A stretch of DNA of 40,352 bases from Anaerolineaceae bacterium (GCA_026708325.1 JAPOVC010000017.1:77667-118018), one strand, 5' to 3'. Counted from the first letter of the stretch, positions 1 through 7,677 are shown. Notes: generated by a model not told the origin, from the letters alone. Made by a program: numbers and translations.

Positions 1-1
1 C

Positions 2-7
2 TATACT
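2..7 (+). promoter_or_regulatory. -10 box upstream of the amidohydrolase
   Basis: TATACT sits 34 nt before the first start codon. It has the same surroundings (CTATACTG) as the -10-like boxes seen before several other operons in this window. The -35 region would lie outside the left edge, so the promoter cannot be completed. Confidence 0.45.
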
Positions 8-41
8 GACGGAACGCGACCATGAACTGACAGGATGCCCC

Positions 42-1004
42 ATGTACCTCGGCCTGGAGATCATCGACTTTCACGTGCACTTTCCGACGCGCAAACCCAT
101 GTTCGGCGGCCCGCACGGCCCGGGACCCGATCGGCGCAGCGAATACGTTGAGCGCCGTGGCGAAAGACGCGCGAAAATCGCCCGCGAACTGGCCATGGAC
201 TACAACCGGCACTGGCGCCTGACCTGGGGCTTCGACCCGCCGGAGAGCGACCCGCCGGACGACGAGACCCAGGCCGACCGCTGGGCCGCCGAACTCGAGC
301 GCTACGGCCTGCGCGCCGTCGGTTTCGTCACCGGCGGCGGCAACGACCACCTGGCCGGCATCGTCGCGCGCCACCCGGCCAGGTTCGTCGGCTTCGCCCA
401 CAACTACCTCTTCGGCGAGAACGCGGCGCAGGAAGTGAAGCGCGGCGTCGAGGAACTGGGCTTGCGGGCCTACAAGCTGCTGGCCCCGGCGCTGGACCGG
501 CCCATTGAGGACGAGGCCGGTTACCCCGTCTGGGAAATGTGCGGCGAACTGAATATCCCGGTGCTGGTGCACTTCGGCATCCTCGGCAGCGGCGGCGGCG
601 TCCCCTGGCACGAGAACATCAATCCGCTCAAGCTCTACACCGTCGCCCGCGACTTCCCGGAGGTCACCTTCGTCATTCCGCACTTCGGCTGCGCCTGGAT
701 CCGCGAGACGCTGCAGCTCTGCTGGGCCTGCGGCAACGTCTGCATCGATACCTCCGGCTCCAACCAGTGGGTGCGCTGGGTCGATGGCGAATGGAACACG
801 AAGAAGCTCTTCCGCAAGTACGTGGAGACGATCGGCGCGGAGCGCATCATCTTCGGCAGCGACTCCAGCTACTTCCCGCGCGGCTTCGCCATCCGTTACC
901 TGCAGGACCAGATCCGCGACTGTCGCGAACTGGGCCTCACAGACGAGCAGTTGCGCGCCATCTTCAGCGCGAACGCTGCACGCCTGTTGAAGCTGGGCAA
1001 ATAG
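42..1004 (+). CDS. Metal-dependent amidohydrolase (amidohydrolase-2/TIM-barrel family)
   Basis: 320 residues, the usual size for the amidohydrolase_2 (decarboxylase/lactonase-like) family, whose members hydrolyse or decarboxylate small carboxylates. Seen: the N-terminal metal motif DFHVHFP (His11 and His13), a mid-chain VLVHFG histidine, a later IPHFG histidine, and the C-terminal FGSDSSYFPRG with the family's catalytic Asp. The C-terminus ends NAARLLKL, a typical family ending. No signal peptide, so cytoplasmic. The ATG is preceded by an AGGA about 9 nt upstream and by a TATACT box. It lies just ahead of a sugar-type ABC importer on the same strand, which suggests that it acts on an imported compound, but the substrate cannot be read from the sequence. 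Confidence 0.85.
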   Translation: MYLGLEIIDFHVHFPTRKPMFGGPHGPGPDRRSEYVERRGERRAKIARELAMDYNRHWRLTWGFDPPESDPPDDETQADRWAAELERYGLRAVGFVTGGGNDHLAGIVARHPARFVGFAHNYLFGENAAQEVKRGVEELGLRAYKLLAPALDRPIEDEAGYPVWEMCGELNIPVLVHFGILGSGGGVPWHENINPLKLYTVARDFPEVTFVIPHFGCAWIRETLQLCWACGNVCIDTSGSNQWVRWVDGEWNTKKLFRKYVETIGAERIIFGSDSSYFPRGFAIRYLQDQIRDCRELGLTDEQLRAIFSANAARLLKLGK

Positions 1005-1081
1005 CCGACGTTTGTCCAGGCCCGCCTCGGGGAGAGGGGGCCAAAACTCTCAAACGCAGCGCTGCTCGCATTGTCGATTAA

Positions 1082-1138
1082 CTGTTGCGCGCGATGTTCA
1101 GCGTGAACGCGGCGATGTTGTTCGAGTTGCAGGGTCTG
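1082..1138 (+). pseudogene. Remnant of a second amidohydrolase C-terminus
   Basis: In frame 1082-1138 the DNA reads LLRAMFSVNAAMLFELQGL. This matches the last residues of the upstream gene (QLRAIFSANAARLLKLGK) at most positions. A TAA lies directly upstream in the same frame and there is no usable start, so only the tail of a paralogue survives. The simplest reading is a former tandem duplication that was deleted down to its 3' end, with the palindromic repeat at 1136-1194 now covering the breakpoint. The similarity is short but position-specific. Confidence 0.6.
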
Positions 1139-1194
1139 CCCTCACCCCCTGACCCCTTTCCCGCTCAATCGCGGGAAAGGATTTAGGGTGAGGG
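1136..1194 (+). repeat. REP-like palindromic intergenic element, copy A
   Basis: Outer arms CCCTCACCC (1139-1147) and GGGTGAGGG (1186-1194) are perfectly complementary, as are inner arms CCTTTCCCGC (1155-1164) and GCGGGAAAGG (1171-1180), around a TCAATC loop. A clear relative lies in the opposite orientation at about 7860-7900. This is a dispersed, structured intergenic repeat. The rest of the 330-bp gap 1005-1334 holds the amidohydrolase remnant, a promoter and the leader of the binding-protein gene. Confidence 0.8.
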
Positions 1195-1256
1195 CGCTTT
1201 TGGCCTGGGGGTGTGGGCCCGGGACCAACAAGCCTCCAACATGCAACGCCCTCTTT

Positions 1257-1285
1257 TTGCCCCGCCCTGCCGCAGACGCTAGAAT
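1257..1285 (+). promoter_or_regulatory. Sigma-70-like promoter of the CUT1 operon
   Basis: TTGCCC (1257-1262), a 17-nt spacer and TAGAAT (1280-1285) lie 49 nt before the start of the binding-protein gene. Spacing is canonical and the -35 box is a moderate match. Confidence 0.5.
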
Positions 1286-1334
1286 CGCCCTCGACAGTGT
1301 GTTTTTCTGTAACACAGGGAACAGGAGACTCAAG

Positions 1335-2624
1335 ATGAACAAGGTCCGTTTGATGTTGATGCTTGTCGGCCTGCTGGCGCTTTCCGGCGCCGCGCTCGCC
1401 GATGGGCACGTCGTCGAGATTGAGTACTGGCAGTACAACTTCGGCGCCCGCGTGGACGCCATGAACGCGCTCATCGAGCAGTTCCACGAGGCCAACCCCG
1501 ACGTGCGCGTCGTCCACAACAGCGACATCCCCTACGCCAACTTCCGTGACGAACTGGCCGCCTCGGCGCCCGCCGGCGTGGGACCCGACGTCGTGACGCT
1601 CTTCTACGGCTGGATCCCGGCCTTTGTCGATGCGGGCTATCTGGTGCCGCTGCCGGCCGAGGACTTCCCCGAGGAATGGATCGAGAGTCACTTCTCGCCC
1701 ATGGTCGCCAATTCGAAGTTTGAGGGTTCCTACTGGGCGGTTCCCACGGCCGTGCGTTCGCTGGCCCTGTTCTGGAACAAGGATATCTTCGAGGCCGCCG
1801 GTCTGGACCCCGAAGCGCCGCCCACCACGCTGGATGAATTCGTGGAGATCGCCATCGCCACCACCACCTACGACGGCGACGCCGAGATCATGAACATCAC
1901 GCAGCAGGGCTACGCGCCGCAACTCTCCGGCCAGGCGCATCACTGGTTCCGCGAGGTGCTGCTGCGGCAGCACGGCGGCGTGCCCTACAACGAAGACAAC
2001 ACCGAAGTCCTCTGGGGCAGTGACGAGGGCTGCGCGGCCTTCGCCTGGCTGGCCAGCTTCGAAACCGAGCACAAGACCGGCAGCAACGATCTCTTCAACG
2101 GCGCGACCGAGTCCTTCATCACCGGCACGGCCGCGCTGCACATCGACGGTTCCTTCCGCCTCGGCACCATCGCCCGCAACAACCCCGAACTAAACTACGG
2201 CGTGGCCGAACTGCCCGTGGGCCCCAATGGCGAGCGCAGCACCTTCGGCTCCTACTGGACGCACGGCATCACCCGTCGCGCCGCCGGTGACGAGGCGCGC
2301 ATGGACGCCGCCACACGCTTCCTGCAGTTCATCACCACCGCCGAGGCCGGCGCCCTGTGGGTGGACATGGTCGGTGAGTTGCCCGCCCAGCTTGAGTCGG
2401 CCGGTGATCCCGATCTGGTGGCCGATTCACGCCTCGGGCCCTTCGCCGCCGGGCTGGAGTACGCGCACGCGACCTTCTTCGCCGATGAATCGCAGCAGCG
2501 TCAGCACCTGATCGACGCTTTCGATCTCATCCGCCTGGGCGGCATGGACGCCTGCGACGCGCTGGCCGAAGGCGCCGCGCTGGAACAGGCCCTGCTCGAC
2601 GACTTCTGGGCCGGACGCGGCTGA
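1335..2624 (+). CDS. ABC sugar-type substrate-binding protein (CUT1, SBP_bac_1)
   Basis: 429 residues. The chosen ATG gives an N-terminal signal peptide (MNKVRLMLMLVGLLALSGAA, then LADGH) and has AGGAG about 8 nt upstream; an upstream in-frame ATG at 1188 would put a non-coding-like extension before the signal. The mature chain begins VEIEYWQYNFGARVDAMNAL, typical of extracellular solute-binding family 1, which captures mono- or oligosaccharides, glycerol phosphates and similar solutes and hands them to the MalF/MalG-type permeases. It is followed, after a strong hairpin, by exactly those two permeases. No lipobox Cys is evident, so release or non-lipid anchoring is possible. Ligand unknown. 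Confidence 0.88.
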   Translation: MNKVRLMLMLVGLLALSGAALADGHVVEIEYWQYNFGARVDAMNALIEQFHEANPDVRVVHNSDIPYANFRDELAASAPAGVGPDVVTLFYGWIPAFVDAGYLVPLPAEDFPEEWIESHFSPMVANSKFEGSYWAVPTAVRSLALFWNKDIFEAAGLDPEAPPTTLDEFVEIAIATTTYDGDAEIMNITQQGYAPQLSGQAHHWFREVLLRQHGGVPYNEDNTEVLWGSDEGCAAFAWLASFETEHKTGSNDLFNGATESFITGTAALHIDGSFRLGTIARNNPELNYGVAELPVGPNGERSTFGSYWTHGITRRAAGDEARMDAATRFLQFITTAEAGALWVDMVGELPAQLESAGDPDLVADSRLGPFAAGLEYAHATFFADESQQRQHLIDAFDLIRLGGMDACDALAEGAALEQALLDDFWAGRG

Positions 2625-2643
2625 TCGCAACTCCAATGCTTCG

Positions 2644-2672
2644 GGCAGTCTGACCTTCGCGGTCAGGCTGCC
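2644..2672 (+). repeat. Intercistronic stem-loop between binding protein and permease
   Basis: GGCAGTCTGACC (2644-2655) pairs with GGTCAGGCTGCC (2661-2672) over 12 bp (one G-U) with a TTCGC loop. There is no T-tract. Such hairpins after a binding-protein gene are known, as in the malE-malF region, to protect the upstream mRNA and keep binding protein in excess over the permeases. That role is inferred here. Confidence 0.7.
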
Positions 2673-2705
2673 TGAGGTCCGCACACACGGCAGGAGGCCT
2701 GGCCC

Positions 2706-3611
2706 TTGTTTCATATGACGGTGGCGCGGCGCAAGATGCTCTGGGCCTACATCTTCCTCGCCATCCCCATCGTCTTCTTCGCCGTCATCCGCATCTATCC
2801 GGCCTTCTTCGCCTTCGCGATGAGCCTCTTCGATTACAATCCCCTGGCCATCGACCAGCCCTACGTCGGCCTTGAAAATTACGAGACCCTGCTTGCGGAA
2901 ATGAACAAGCCGCGCTCCGTGACCCGCGCGGCCTTCATCAACACCGCGGGCTACATCATCCTGGGCATGCCGCTGCAGTTGTTGATCGCCCTGTTGATCG
3001 CCCTGATGCTCAACGAAATACGTTCATTCGTCACGCTCTTCCGCCTGGCCTTCTTTTTGCCTTTCGTCACCTCCACAATCGCCGTTTCCTGGGTCTTCCG
3101 CTGGCTTTACCAGCCCCAGTTCGGCCTGTTCAACGTCCTGCTCAAGGCCTTCGAACTGCCGCAGCAGCCCTTCCTTAACAATCCCAAACAGGCCCTGGCC
3201 TCCATCCTCGCCGTCGTCATCTGGCAGGGACTGGGCTTCGCCGTCGTTATCTTTCTCGCCGGCCTCAAACACATCCCGCGCGTCTACTACGAGGCCGCCC
3301 GCGTCGATGGCGCCACCCGCTGGCAGACCTTCCGCAATATCACCCTGCCGCTACTCAACCCCAGCATCGTCTATCTCGTCGTGTTGCAGTCAATCTCCTT
3401 CCTGCGCATGTTCGCGCCGGTGCTGGCCATGACCGACCAGGGCGATGGCGGCCCGCTGAATTCCACCACCACCGTCGTGCTGCGCGTCTATCGCGAGGCC
3501 TTCCAGCGCCTCAACATGGGCTACGCCGCCGCGCTGACGGTCGTGCTCTTCTGCATCATCCTGCTCGTCACCATCTTCCAGCTGCGCGTCACCACGCGCC
3601 GCACCAATTGA
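2706..3611 (+). CDS. ABC sugar permease, MalF/UgpA-like
   Basis: 301 residues, six predicted membrane segments, with the EAA loop visible as YYEAARVDGATRWQTFRNITLPLLNPS near residues 195-220, which contacts the ATPase. The TTG at 2706 is preferred because AGGAGG (2692-2697) lies 8 nt upstream; the ATG three codons later (2715) would be 17 nt away. It forms the inner-membrane channel with the downstream MalG-like permease. No ATPase gene of the MalK/MsmK type follows, so one must be supplied from elsewhere. Confidence 0.88.
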   Translation: MFHMTVARRKMLWAYIFLAIPIVFFAVIRIYPAFFAFAMSLFDYNPLAIDQPYVGLENYETLLAEMNKPRSVTRAAFINTAGYIILGMPLQLLIALLIALMLNEIRSFVTLFRLAFFLPFVTSTIAVSWVFRWLYQPQFGLFNVLLKAFELPQQPFLNNPKQALASILAVVIWQGLGFAVVIFLAGLKHIPRVYYEAARVDGATRWQTFRNITLPLLNPSIVYLVVLQSISFLRMFAPVLAMTDQGDGGPLNSTTTVVLRVYREAFQRLNMGYAAALTVVLFCIILLVTIFQLRVTTRRTN

Positions 3612-3624
3612 GGGAGGGGAGACG

Positions 3625-4515
3625 ATGAGTAGCGTCGAACGCGCGCAGCCCGCCCTGCCACTGCAGCAGGCCAGCCCCGTTCGCAGCAGCAGCGACCTGG
3701 CCCTGCGCGTTCTGGTCTACGCCCTGCTCATCCTGCTGGCCATCACCATGGTCGTGCCCTTCCTGTGGATGATCGCGACCTCATTCAAGACCTCCGAGGA
3801 AATCCTCTTCCCGAATTTCCTGCCGCACAGCCCGACGCTGGAAAACTACACTTTCGTCCTGACGGAGACCGCCCTGCCGCGCTGGTACGTCAACTCCTTC
3901 ATCGTCGCCATCTTCAGCACGATCAGCGTGGCCTTCTTCGATTCGATCGCCGGCTTCGCCTTCGCCAAATACCAGTTCCCGGGCAAGCGCGTGATTTTTG
4001 TCGCCTTTCTCGGCTCGCTCATGGTGCCGACCGAGATGCTCATCATCCCCTGGTACATCATGTCGGTGAATCCACCGATCGGCAGCACCTGGGTTGACAC
4101 CTACTGGGGCATCGCTTTCCCCGGCGTCATCACCGCCGCCGGCATTTTCCTCATGCGCCAGTTCATGCAGGGCGTGCCCGACGAACTGCTCGACGCCGGC
4201 CGCATCGACGGCGTCAGCGAATTCGGCCTCTACTGGCGCATCGCCCTGCCGCTCAGCATGGCCGCCGTCGGCGCCCTGTGCATCTTCAACTTCCTCGGCA
4301 ACTGGAACGCCTTCATCTGGCCGCTGATCGTCACCTCCGCGCTGGACATGTTCACCCTGCCCGTCGGCCTGCAGTTCTTCTCCAGCGAGTTCACGGCGGA
4401 CTGGCACCTCGTCATGACCGGCGCGACCCTCTCGCTGCTGCCCCTGCTGACGATCGTAGTCGTCTTCCAGCGCTACATCATCGAGGGCATCGCCCTCACC
4501 GGCGTCAAGGGCTAG
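3625..4515 (+). CDS. ABC sugar permease, MalG/UgpE-like
   Basis: 296 residues with a first membrane span at about 27-50 (LRVLVYALLILLAITMVVPF) and the family phrase WMIATSFKTSEEIL after it. The EAA loop is LLDAGRIDGVSEFGLYWRIALPL near residues 190-212, and NFLGNWNAFIWPL and a C-terminal GIALTGVKG are typical of the family. The start is 13 nt after the preceding stop with a GGGAGGGGAG ribosome-binding site, so both permeases are co-translated. This is the last gene of the plus-strand importer operon. Confidence 0.9.
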   Translation: MSSVERAQPALPLQQASPVRSSSDLALRVLVYALLILLAITMVVPFLWMIATSFKTSEEILFPNFLPHSPTLENYTFVLTETALPRWYVNSFIVAIFSTISVAFFDSIAGFAFAKYQFPGKRVIFVAFLGSLMVPTEMLIIPWYIMSVNPPIGSTWVDTYWGIAFPGVITAAGIFLMRQFMQGVPDELLDAGRIDGVSEFGLYWRIALPLSMAAVGALCIFNFLGNWNAFIWPLIVTSALDMFTLPVGLQFFSSEFTADWHLVMTGATLSLLPLLTIVVVFQRYIIEGIALTGVKG

Positions 4516-4552
4516 GCGCGGTCAGTCCCGCTTCCAAATCGCGAAAAATACA

Positions 4553-4572
4553 GGCCTGGAAAAGTTCCGGCC
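4553..4572 (+). terminator. Possible terminator of the CUT1 operon
   Basis: GGCC-T-GGAA (4553-4561) pairs with TTCCGGCC (4565-4572), with one bulge, and is followed by a pyrimidine-rich CTTCCTGTTC. It lies 38 nt after the last permease. The tail is not a clean T-run, so termination is only probable. Confidence 0.4.
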
Positions 4573-4615
4573 CTTCCTGTTCAACTGTATGTTGTTGAAT
4601 CCGGGCTGTTGCCAT

Positions 4616-4810
4616 CTATGCGGGAGAGCGTAACGCCAGCGACACCAGCGCACTAATACCCGCCTGCACAATGGCGGCGATGATGATCCAGACCTTGAAG
4701 GACCCGGCCAGCGCTTTCACCTCACCGCGCAAGGCTTCCAGGTCAGCTTTCGTCGCCAGATGCGTGTAACTTTCTTCCAACCTTGCCAGCCGTTCTTCTG
4801 TTTTGCTCAT
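4616..4810 (-). CDS. Small coiled-coil/one-span membrane protein (short paralogue)
   Basis: 64 residues: an N-terminal helix MSKTEERLARLEESYTHLAT with heptad-like spacing, one RGEVKAL unit, then a hydrophobic span (WIIIAAIVQAGISALVSLAL) and a short tail. The layout resembles XhlA/DUF1640-type small proteins, but no function can be assigned. The ATG at 4810 is chosen over an upstream ATG because it aligns with the neighbouring paralogue and shares its GGGA-TCCC leader just before the start. It lies 54 nt downstream of that paralogue on the same strand. Confidence 0.65.
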   Translation of the reverse strand: MSKTEERLARLEESYTHLATKADLEALRGEVKALAGSFKVWIIIAAIVQAGISALVSLALRSPA

Positions 4811-4864
4811 GGGAAGTCCCGGTCTGCTCCGGCGGGAAAGGTGCCTGGCCACCTGGTTTTCGCG

Positions 4865-5164
4865 TCATGACGCCCAGGGCGCCAGCGACAACAGCGCGCC
4901 GAATCCCGCCTGAATTATGGCGGCGATGATGATCCAGACCCTGAAGGAACCGGCCATCGCCTTCATCTCACCGCGCAGGACTTCATTGTCCGCCTTCAGT
5001 TCACCACGAATATCTTTCAGTTCACCTCGCACGGCGACGATATCTGCCTTCAACTCGCCGCGCAGTTCCTTCAATTCACCGCGTACACTTTCCAGACCGG
5101 CTTGGGTGGCGACGTGAGCGTAGCCCTCCTCAAGCCGGGCCAGGCGTTCTTCTGTTGTGCTCAT
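4865..5164 (-). CDS. Small coiled-coil/one-span membrane protein (long paralogue)
   Basis: 99 residues. The first 20 residues and the membrane span (VWIIIAAIIQAGFGALLSLA) closely match the shorter neighbour. Between them are five RGELK/RGEMK units arranged 7+11, 7+11, 7, giving an 18-residue super-repeat predicted to form a long parallel coiled coil. The short paralogue has one such unit, so the stalk has been expanded or contracted by whole repeats. The ATG is preceded by AAAGGGATTCCCC. Function unknown; it could be a membrane-anchored scaffold or phage-type XhlA relative. Confidence 0.7.
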   Translation of the reverse strand: MSTTEERLARLEEGYAHVATQAGLESVRGELKELRGELKADIVAVRGELKDIRGELKADNEVLRGEMKAMAGSFRVWIIIAAIIQAGFGALLSLAPWAS

Positions 5165-5240
5165 GGGGAATCCCTTTCTGCGCCGGGCGCGTGTGTAACG
5201 CGCGGGCGCCTGCCTCGAATGACCTCAGTGTAACACTGCA

Positions 5241-5265
5241 ACAGGTAGCCTGGCTACTTACCTGT
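5241..5265. repeat. Inverted repeat between UDG and coiled-coil genes
   Basis: ACAGGTA (5241-5247) and TACCTGT (5259-5265) are perfect inverted arms, with a nested GTAGC/GCTAC possibility. The 111-bp gap also holds CAGTG-TAA-CACTG. It may be an operator or a weak terminator. The ACAGGT/ACCTGT arms resemble the GntR-type operator candidate at 19083-19105. Confidence 0.45.
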
Positions 5266-5275
5266 CGAGCCCTGA

Positions 5276-5914
5276 TTACTCATACAGCGCCCGCAGGCCG
5301 GTGACGAATTCGCCGCTGCCGCCATGCGCCGGATGACGCAGCGGGTGATGCTCCAGCCCCAGCGCCGCCAGACTGCCCTGCGCCGAACGACCAACGGCCA
5401 CCAGGGTACGCGGTTTGAAGCGCGCCAGCAACTCGCGCAGAAAGCCGCGGCCCTGCGACAGTTCGGCGGCGCGCGGCGGGCGGTTGCTCAGGGGCCGCCC
5501 CGCCCGATGGGGGTGAAAGGGCACGCTGTTCCAGATCAGGGGCGCGACGCCCAGGTCGGCGAGAGCGCGCCAGAGAATCGTCGCGCTTTGTTCGCCCTGA
5601 ATCCGCTCGAAGCCGGGCTCCGGCACGTCCGCATAGCCCCGTTCCCGGCCGAACAGCCCCGGACCCGGCAGACCCTCCAGCAGCACCCGCCGGCTGGTCA
5701 CCGGGATGCCGGTCAGGCGGCAGCCACGGTAGCCCGGCGCCTCAAAGAGCAGCAGGGCTTCCGGCCTCCGTCGCTCCATGTCGCGCAGATAACGACCCAG
5801 GTTGGCGCGCCGCAATGCATTGTGCGCCGACGTTTCAGCGTATTGATTGTACAGATCCGGTCCGCTTTCGGTCCGGGCCAGCGAGACTACAAAGTCTTCG
5901 CTCCAGTCGCTCAT
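5276..5914 (-). CDS. Uracil-DNA glycosylase superfamily protein
   Basis: 212 residues. Family motifs seen: LLFEAPGYRGCRLTGIPVTS around residue 55 (motif A, substrate and water positioning) and LRHPAHGGSGEF near the C-terminus (the HPS/HPxxGG motif 2, with Ala in place of Ser). A middle stretch, LIWNSVPFHPHRAGRPLSNR, is typical of this bacterial UDG-like subgroup. Such proteins remove uracil or related damaged bases from DNA. The start overlaps the stop of the upstream sugar isomerase-like gene by ATGA, so a repair enzyme is translationally coupled to a catabolic operon, which is unexpected. No Fe-S cysteine set like that of family 4 is visible. Confidence 0.75.
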   Translation of the reverse strand: MSDWSEDFVVSLARTESGPDLYNQYAETSAHNALRRANLGRYLRDMERRRPEALLLFEAPGYRGCRLTGIPVTSRRVLLEGLPGPGLFGRERGYADVPEPGFERIQGEQSATILWRALADLGVAPLIWNSVPFHPHRAGRPLSNRPPRAAELSQGRGFLRELLARFKPRTLVAVGRSAQGSLAALGLEHHPLRHPAHGGSGEFVTGLRALYE

Positions 5915-6675
5915 GCGTATCGCGCCAGCCAGGCGCGCAGCGTAGCCGCATCGCGCAGGAATTGCTCCGGCGAATTGTCACGCACAAACTCCAGCGACAC
6001 CTGTCGCTCGCCTGGCAACGCCGCCAGCCGGTCCAGATAGAGTCGCCAGTCCGCCTCGCCCTCCCGCAGCGGCAGGCGGTCCCGCGACGTGGGCCACCAG
6101 TGAAAGCAATGCACGTTGCCCAGCCAGGGAGACACCGCCTCCAGCGCCAGCAGATTCTCCTGCGGCAGCCAGCCGTTACGCGGCTGCCAATAGACGCCCG
6201 CCGCGTCCACCTGCCGCAGCAGCAGACCGGCCATCGCGCTGGTCTCCGTCAGGGTGTTGCGATGGAACTCGAAGTGAACCCTTGTACGCTCTGCGCCCGC
6301 CATGGCGCAGATGCGCCGCGCCCGCTCCACAATTGCTTCGCGCTCTTTCGGCGCCGTCGCATCCGGCCCGGCAACTCCGGCCCAGACGCGTATGACCGGC
6401 GCGCCCAAAGCCAGCGCGGTCGCCAGCACGGCCTCAAAGGGCGCTTCTTCCTTCGCCCCGTCGCGCAGACGGTAGTAGGAACCATAGGCGCTCACCTGCA
6501 GACCGGCGTCACGGGTCATCGACGCCAGCTGACGCGCGCGCCGCTCGTCGCCAGGGGGCGCGTGCAGGTCCCCGCCCCACTCAATGCTCGCCAGCCGGGC
6601 CTCTTGCGCCAACGCCACAATGCGCGCGGGTTCCAGCTGTCGAAAAGTGATCGAGACCAGTCCCGCGTGCAACAT
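5911..6675 (-). CDS. Sugar phosphate isomerase/epimerase-like TIM barrel
   Basis: 254 residues of the xylose-isomerase-like (AP endonuclease 2) TIM-barrel family. Seen: the N-terminal strand MLHAGLVSITFRQLEP, SIEWGGDLHAPP in place of the usual EW-GxH signature, VHFEFHRNTLTE (metal-site Glu and His), NVHCFHWWP, and a late VSLEFV carrying the final metal Glu. The family isomerises or epimerises sugars or hydroxypyruvate-like ketoses using a divalent metal. It begins 9 nt after the hydroxyacid dehydrogenase stop and overlaps UDG by 4 nt, so it is a middle gene of the operon. Substrate unknown. Confidence 0.8.
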   Translation of the reverse strand: MLHAGLVSITFRQLEPARIVALAQEARLASIEWGGDLHAPPGDERRARQLASMTRDAGLQVSAYGSYYRLRDGAKEEAPFEAVLATALALGAPVIRVWAGVAGPDATAPKEREAIVERARRICAMAGAERTRVHFEFHRNTLTETSAMAGLLLRQVDAAGVYWQPRNGWLPQENLLALEAVSPWLGNVHCFHWWPTSRDRLPLREGEADWRLYLDRLAALPGERQVSLEFVRDNSPEQFLRDAATLRAWLARYA

Positions 6676-6684
6676 CGTCGCGCC

Positions 6685-7677
6685 TCAGGCCATGCGCGCG
6701 TAACTGGCGCGCGTGAGGGCGTGTTGCAGGGGCTCGTCGCGCAGGAAGCGACGCAGTTCGTCGACCATGCTGCGACCGAGGCGCCGGCATTCCACGCCCT
6801 GCGCGCCGGCGATGTGGGGCGTCAGTACGACGTTGGGCAGCGTATGGAGGGGCGATTCCGGCGGCGGCGGCTCGGGCGAGGTGACGTCCAGCAGCGCGAA
6901 CAGGTCCGGTCGTTCGCGCAACACCTGCACCAGTTCTGCCTCACGCACGAGGGCGCCGCGCGCCGTGTTGATGAAGACCGCGCCAGACTTCATCGCCCGC
7001 AACTGCGCGCCGCCGATCAGCCCGCGCGTCTCGTCCAGCAGCGGCGTATGCAGTGAGACCGCGTCCGCCTCGCGAAAGACCTCGTCCAGCGACTCAACCA
7101 GCGTCACGCCCAAGCCCTCCGCCACTGCCGGGTCGACGTAGGGGTCCCAGGCGATGACCTTCAGGTCATGGCGTCGCAGCAGGCTGGCGACCCGCTGCGC
7201 CACCGCACCCAGCGATACCAGCCCGACGACCGAGCCATACAGCCCGGCGGCGACCGGCTCCCTTGACCAGATCCGCTGCTCCCGCAAGCGCAGCGCGTGA
7301 CGCCAGGTCCCTTTCAGGCCCATCAGGATTTGCGCGCAGGCAAAATCGCCGGTGATGACGGCGTTGGCCGCCGCCGCGCTGCTGATCTGTACGCCGCTGG
7401 CCCAGAACTCCTCCGTCACCACGCGGCGCAGCGATCCGGCGCCGTAGAGCACCAGCTTCAAATGCGGCGCTGCCTCCAGGAAGGCGGCGTCCAGGCGCGG
7501 CGCGCCCCAGCCGGTCAACATGACCTCGACGGGCGCCAGCATCTCCGGCGCTGCCGCGATCGACTCCGGCGTCTGCAACTCCGCGTACACGTCCACCAGG
7601 CCGGCGACGTCGGCGCGTTCTTGCGGGCCGTAGATGCGCCCGTAGCCTCTCTCGCCCAGGATGTACAGCGCGCGCAA
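6685..7677 (-). CDS. D-2-hydroxyacid dehydrogenase (NAD-dependent)
   Basis: 330 residues. The NAD-binding Rossmann loop reads YGSVVGLVSLGAVAQ, with VIAWDPYVDP at the end of the second strand. Catalytic Arg is expected in FINTARGALVRE and the catalytic His in VLTPHIAGAQ, both family hallmarks. It interconverts 2-keto and D-2-hydroxy acids such as glyoxylate, hydroxypyruvate or keto sugar acids. Translation starts at TTG (7677), supported by AAGGAGGAAGG about 7 nt upstream. It is the first gene after the structured repeat block and leads the isomerase and UDG genes. Confidence 0.86.
   Translation of the reverse strand: MRALYILGERGYGRIYGPQERADVAGLVDVYAELQTPESIAAAPEMLAPVEVMLTGWGAPRLDAAFLEAAPHLKLVLYGAGSLRRVVTEEFWASGVQISSAAAANAVITGDFACAQILMGLKGTWRHALRLREQRIWSREPVAAGLYGSVVGLVSLGAVAQRVASLLRRHDLKVIAWDPYVDPAVAEGLGVTLVESLDEVFREADAVSLHTPLLDETRGLIGGAQLRAMKSGAVFINTARGALVREAELVQVLRERPDLFALLDVTSPEPPPPESPLHTLPNVVLTPHIAGAQGVECRRLGRSMVDELRRFLRDEPLQHALTRASYARMA

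Noticed and set aside
1188..1334. Longer start for the CUT1 binding protein at 1188
   Set aside because: It would put 49 residues before the signal peptide, starts inside the palindromic repeat, and lies upstream of the promoter at 1257-1285.
5324..7056. Long plus-strand open frames over the UDG, isomerase and dehydrogenase genes
   Set aside because: They are Arg/Gln/His-rich antisense shadows typical of GC-rich DNA; the minus-strand frames have clear family motifs and ribosome-binding sites.
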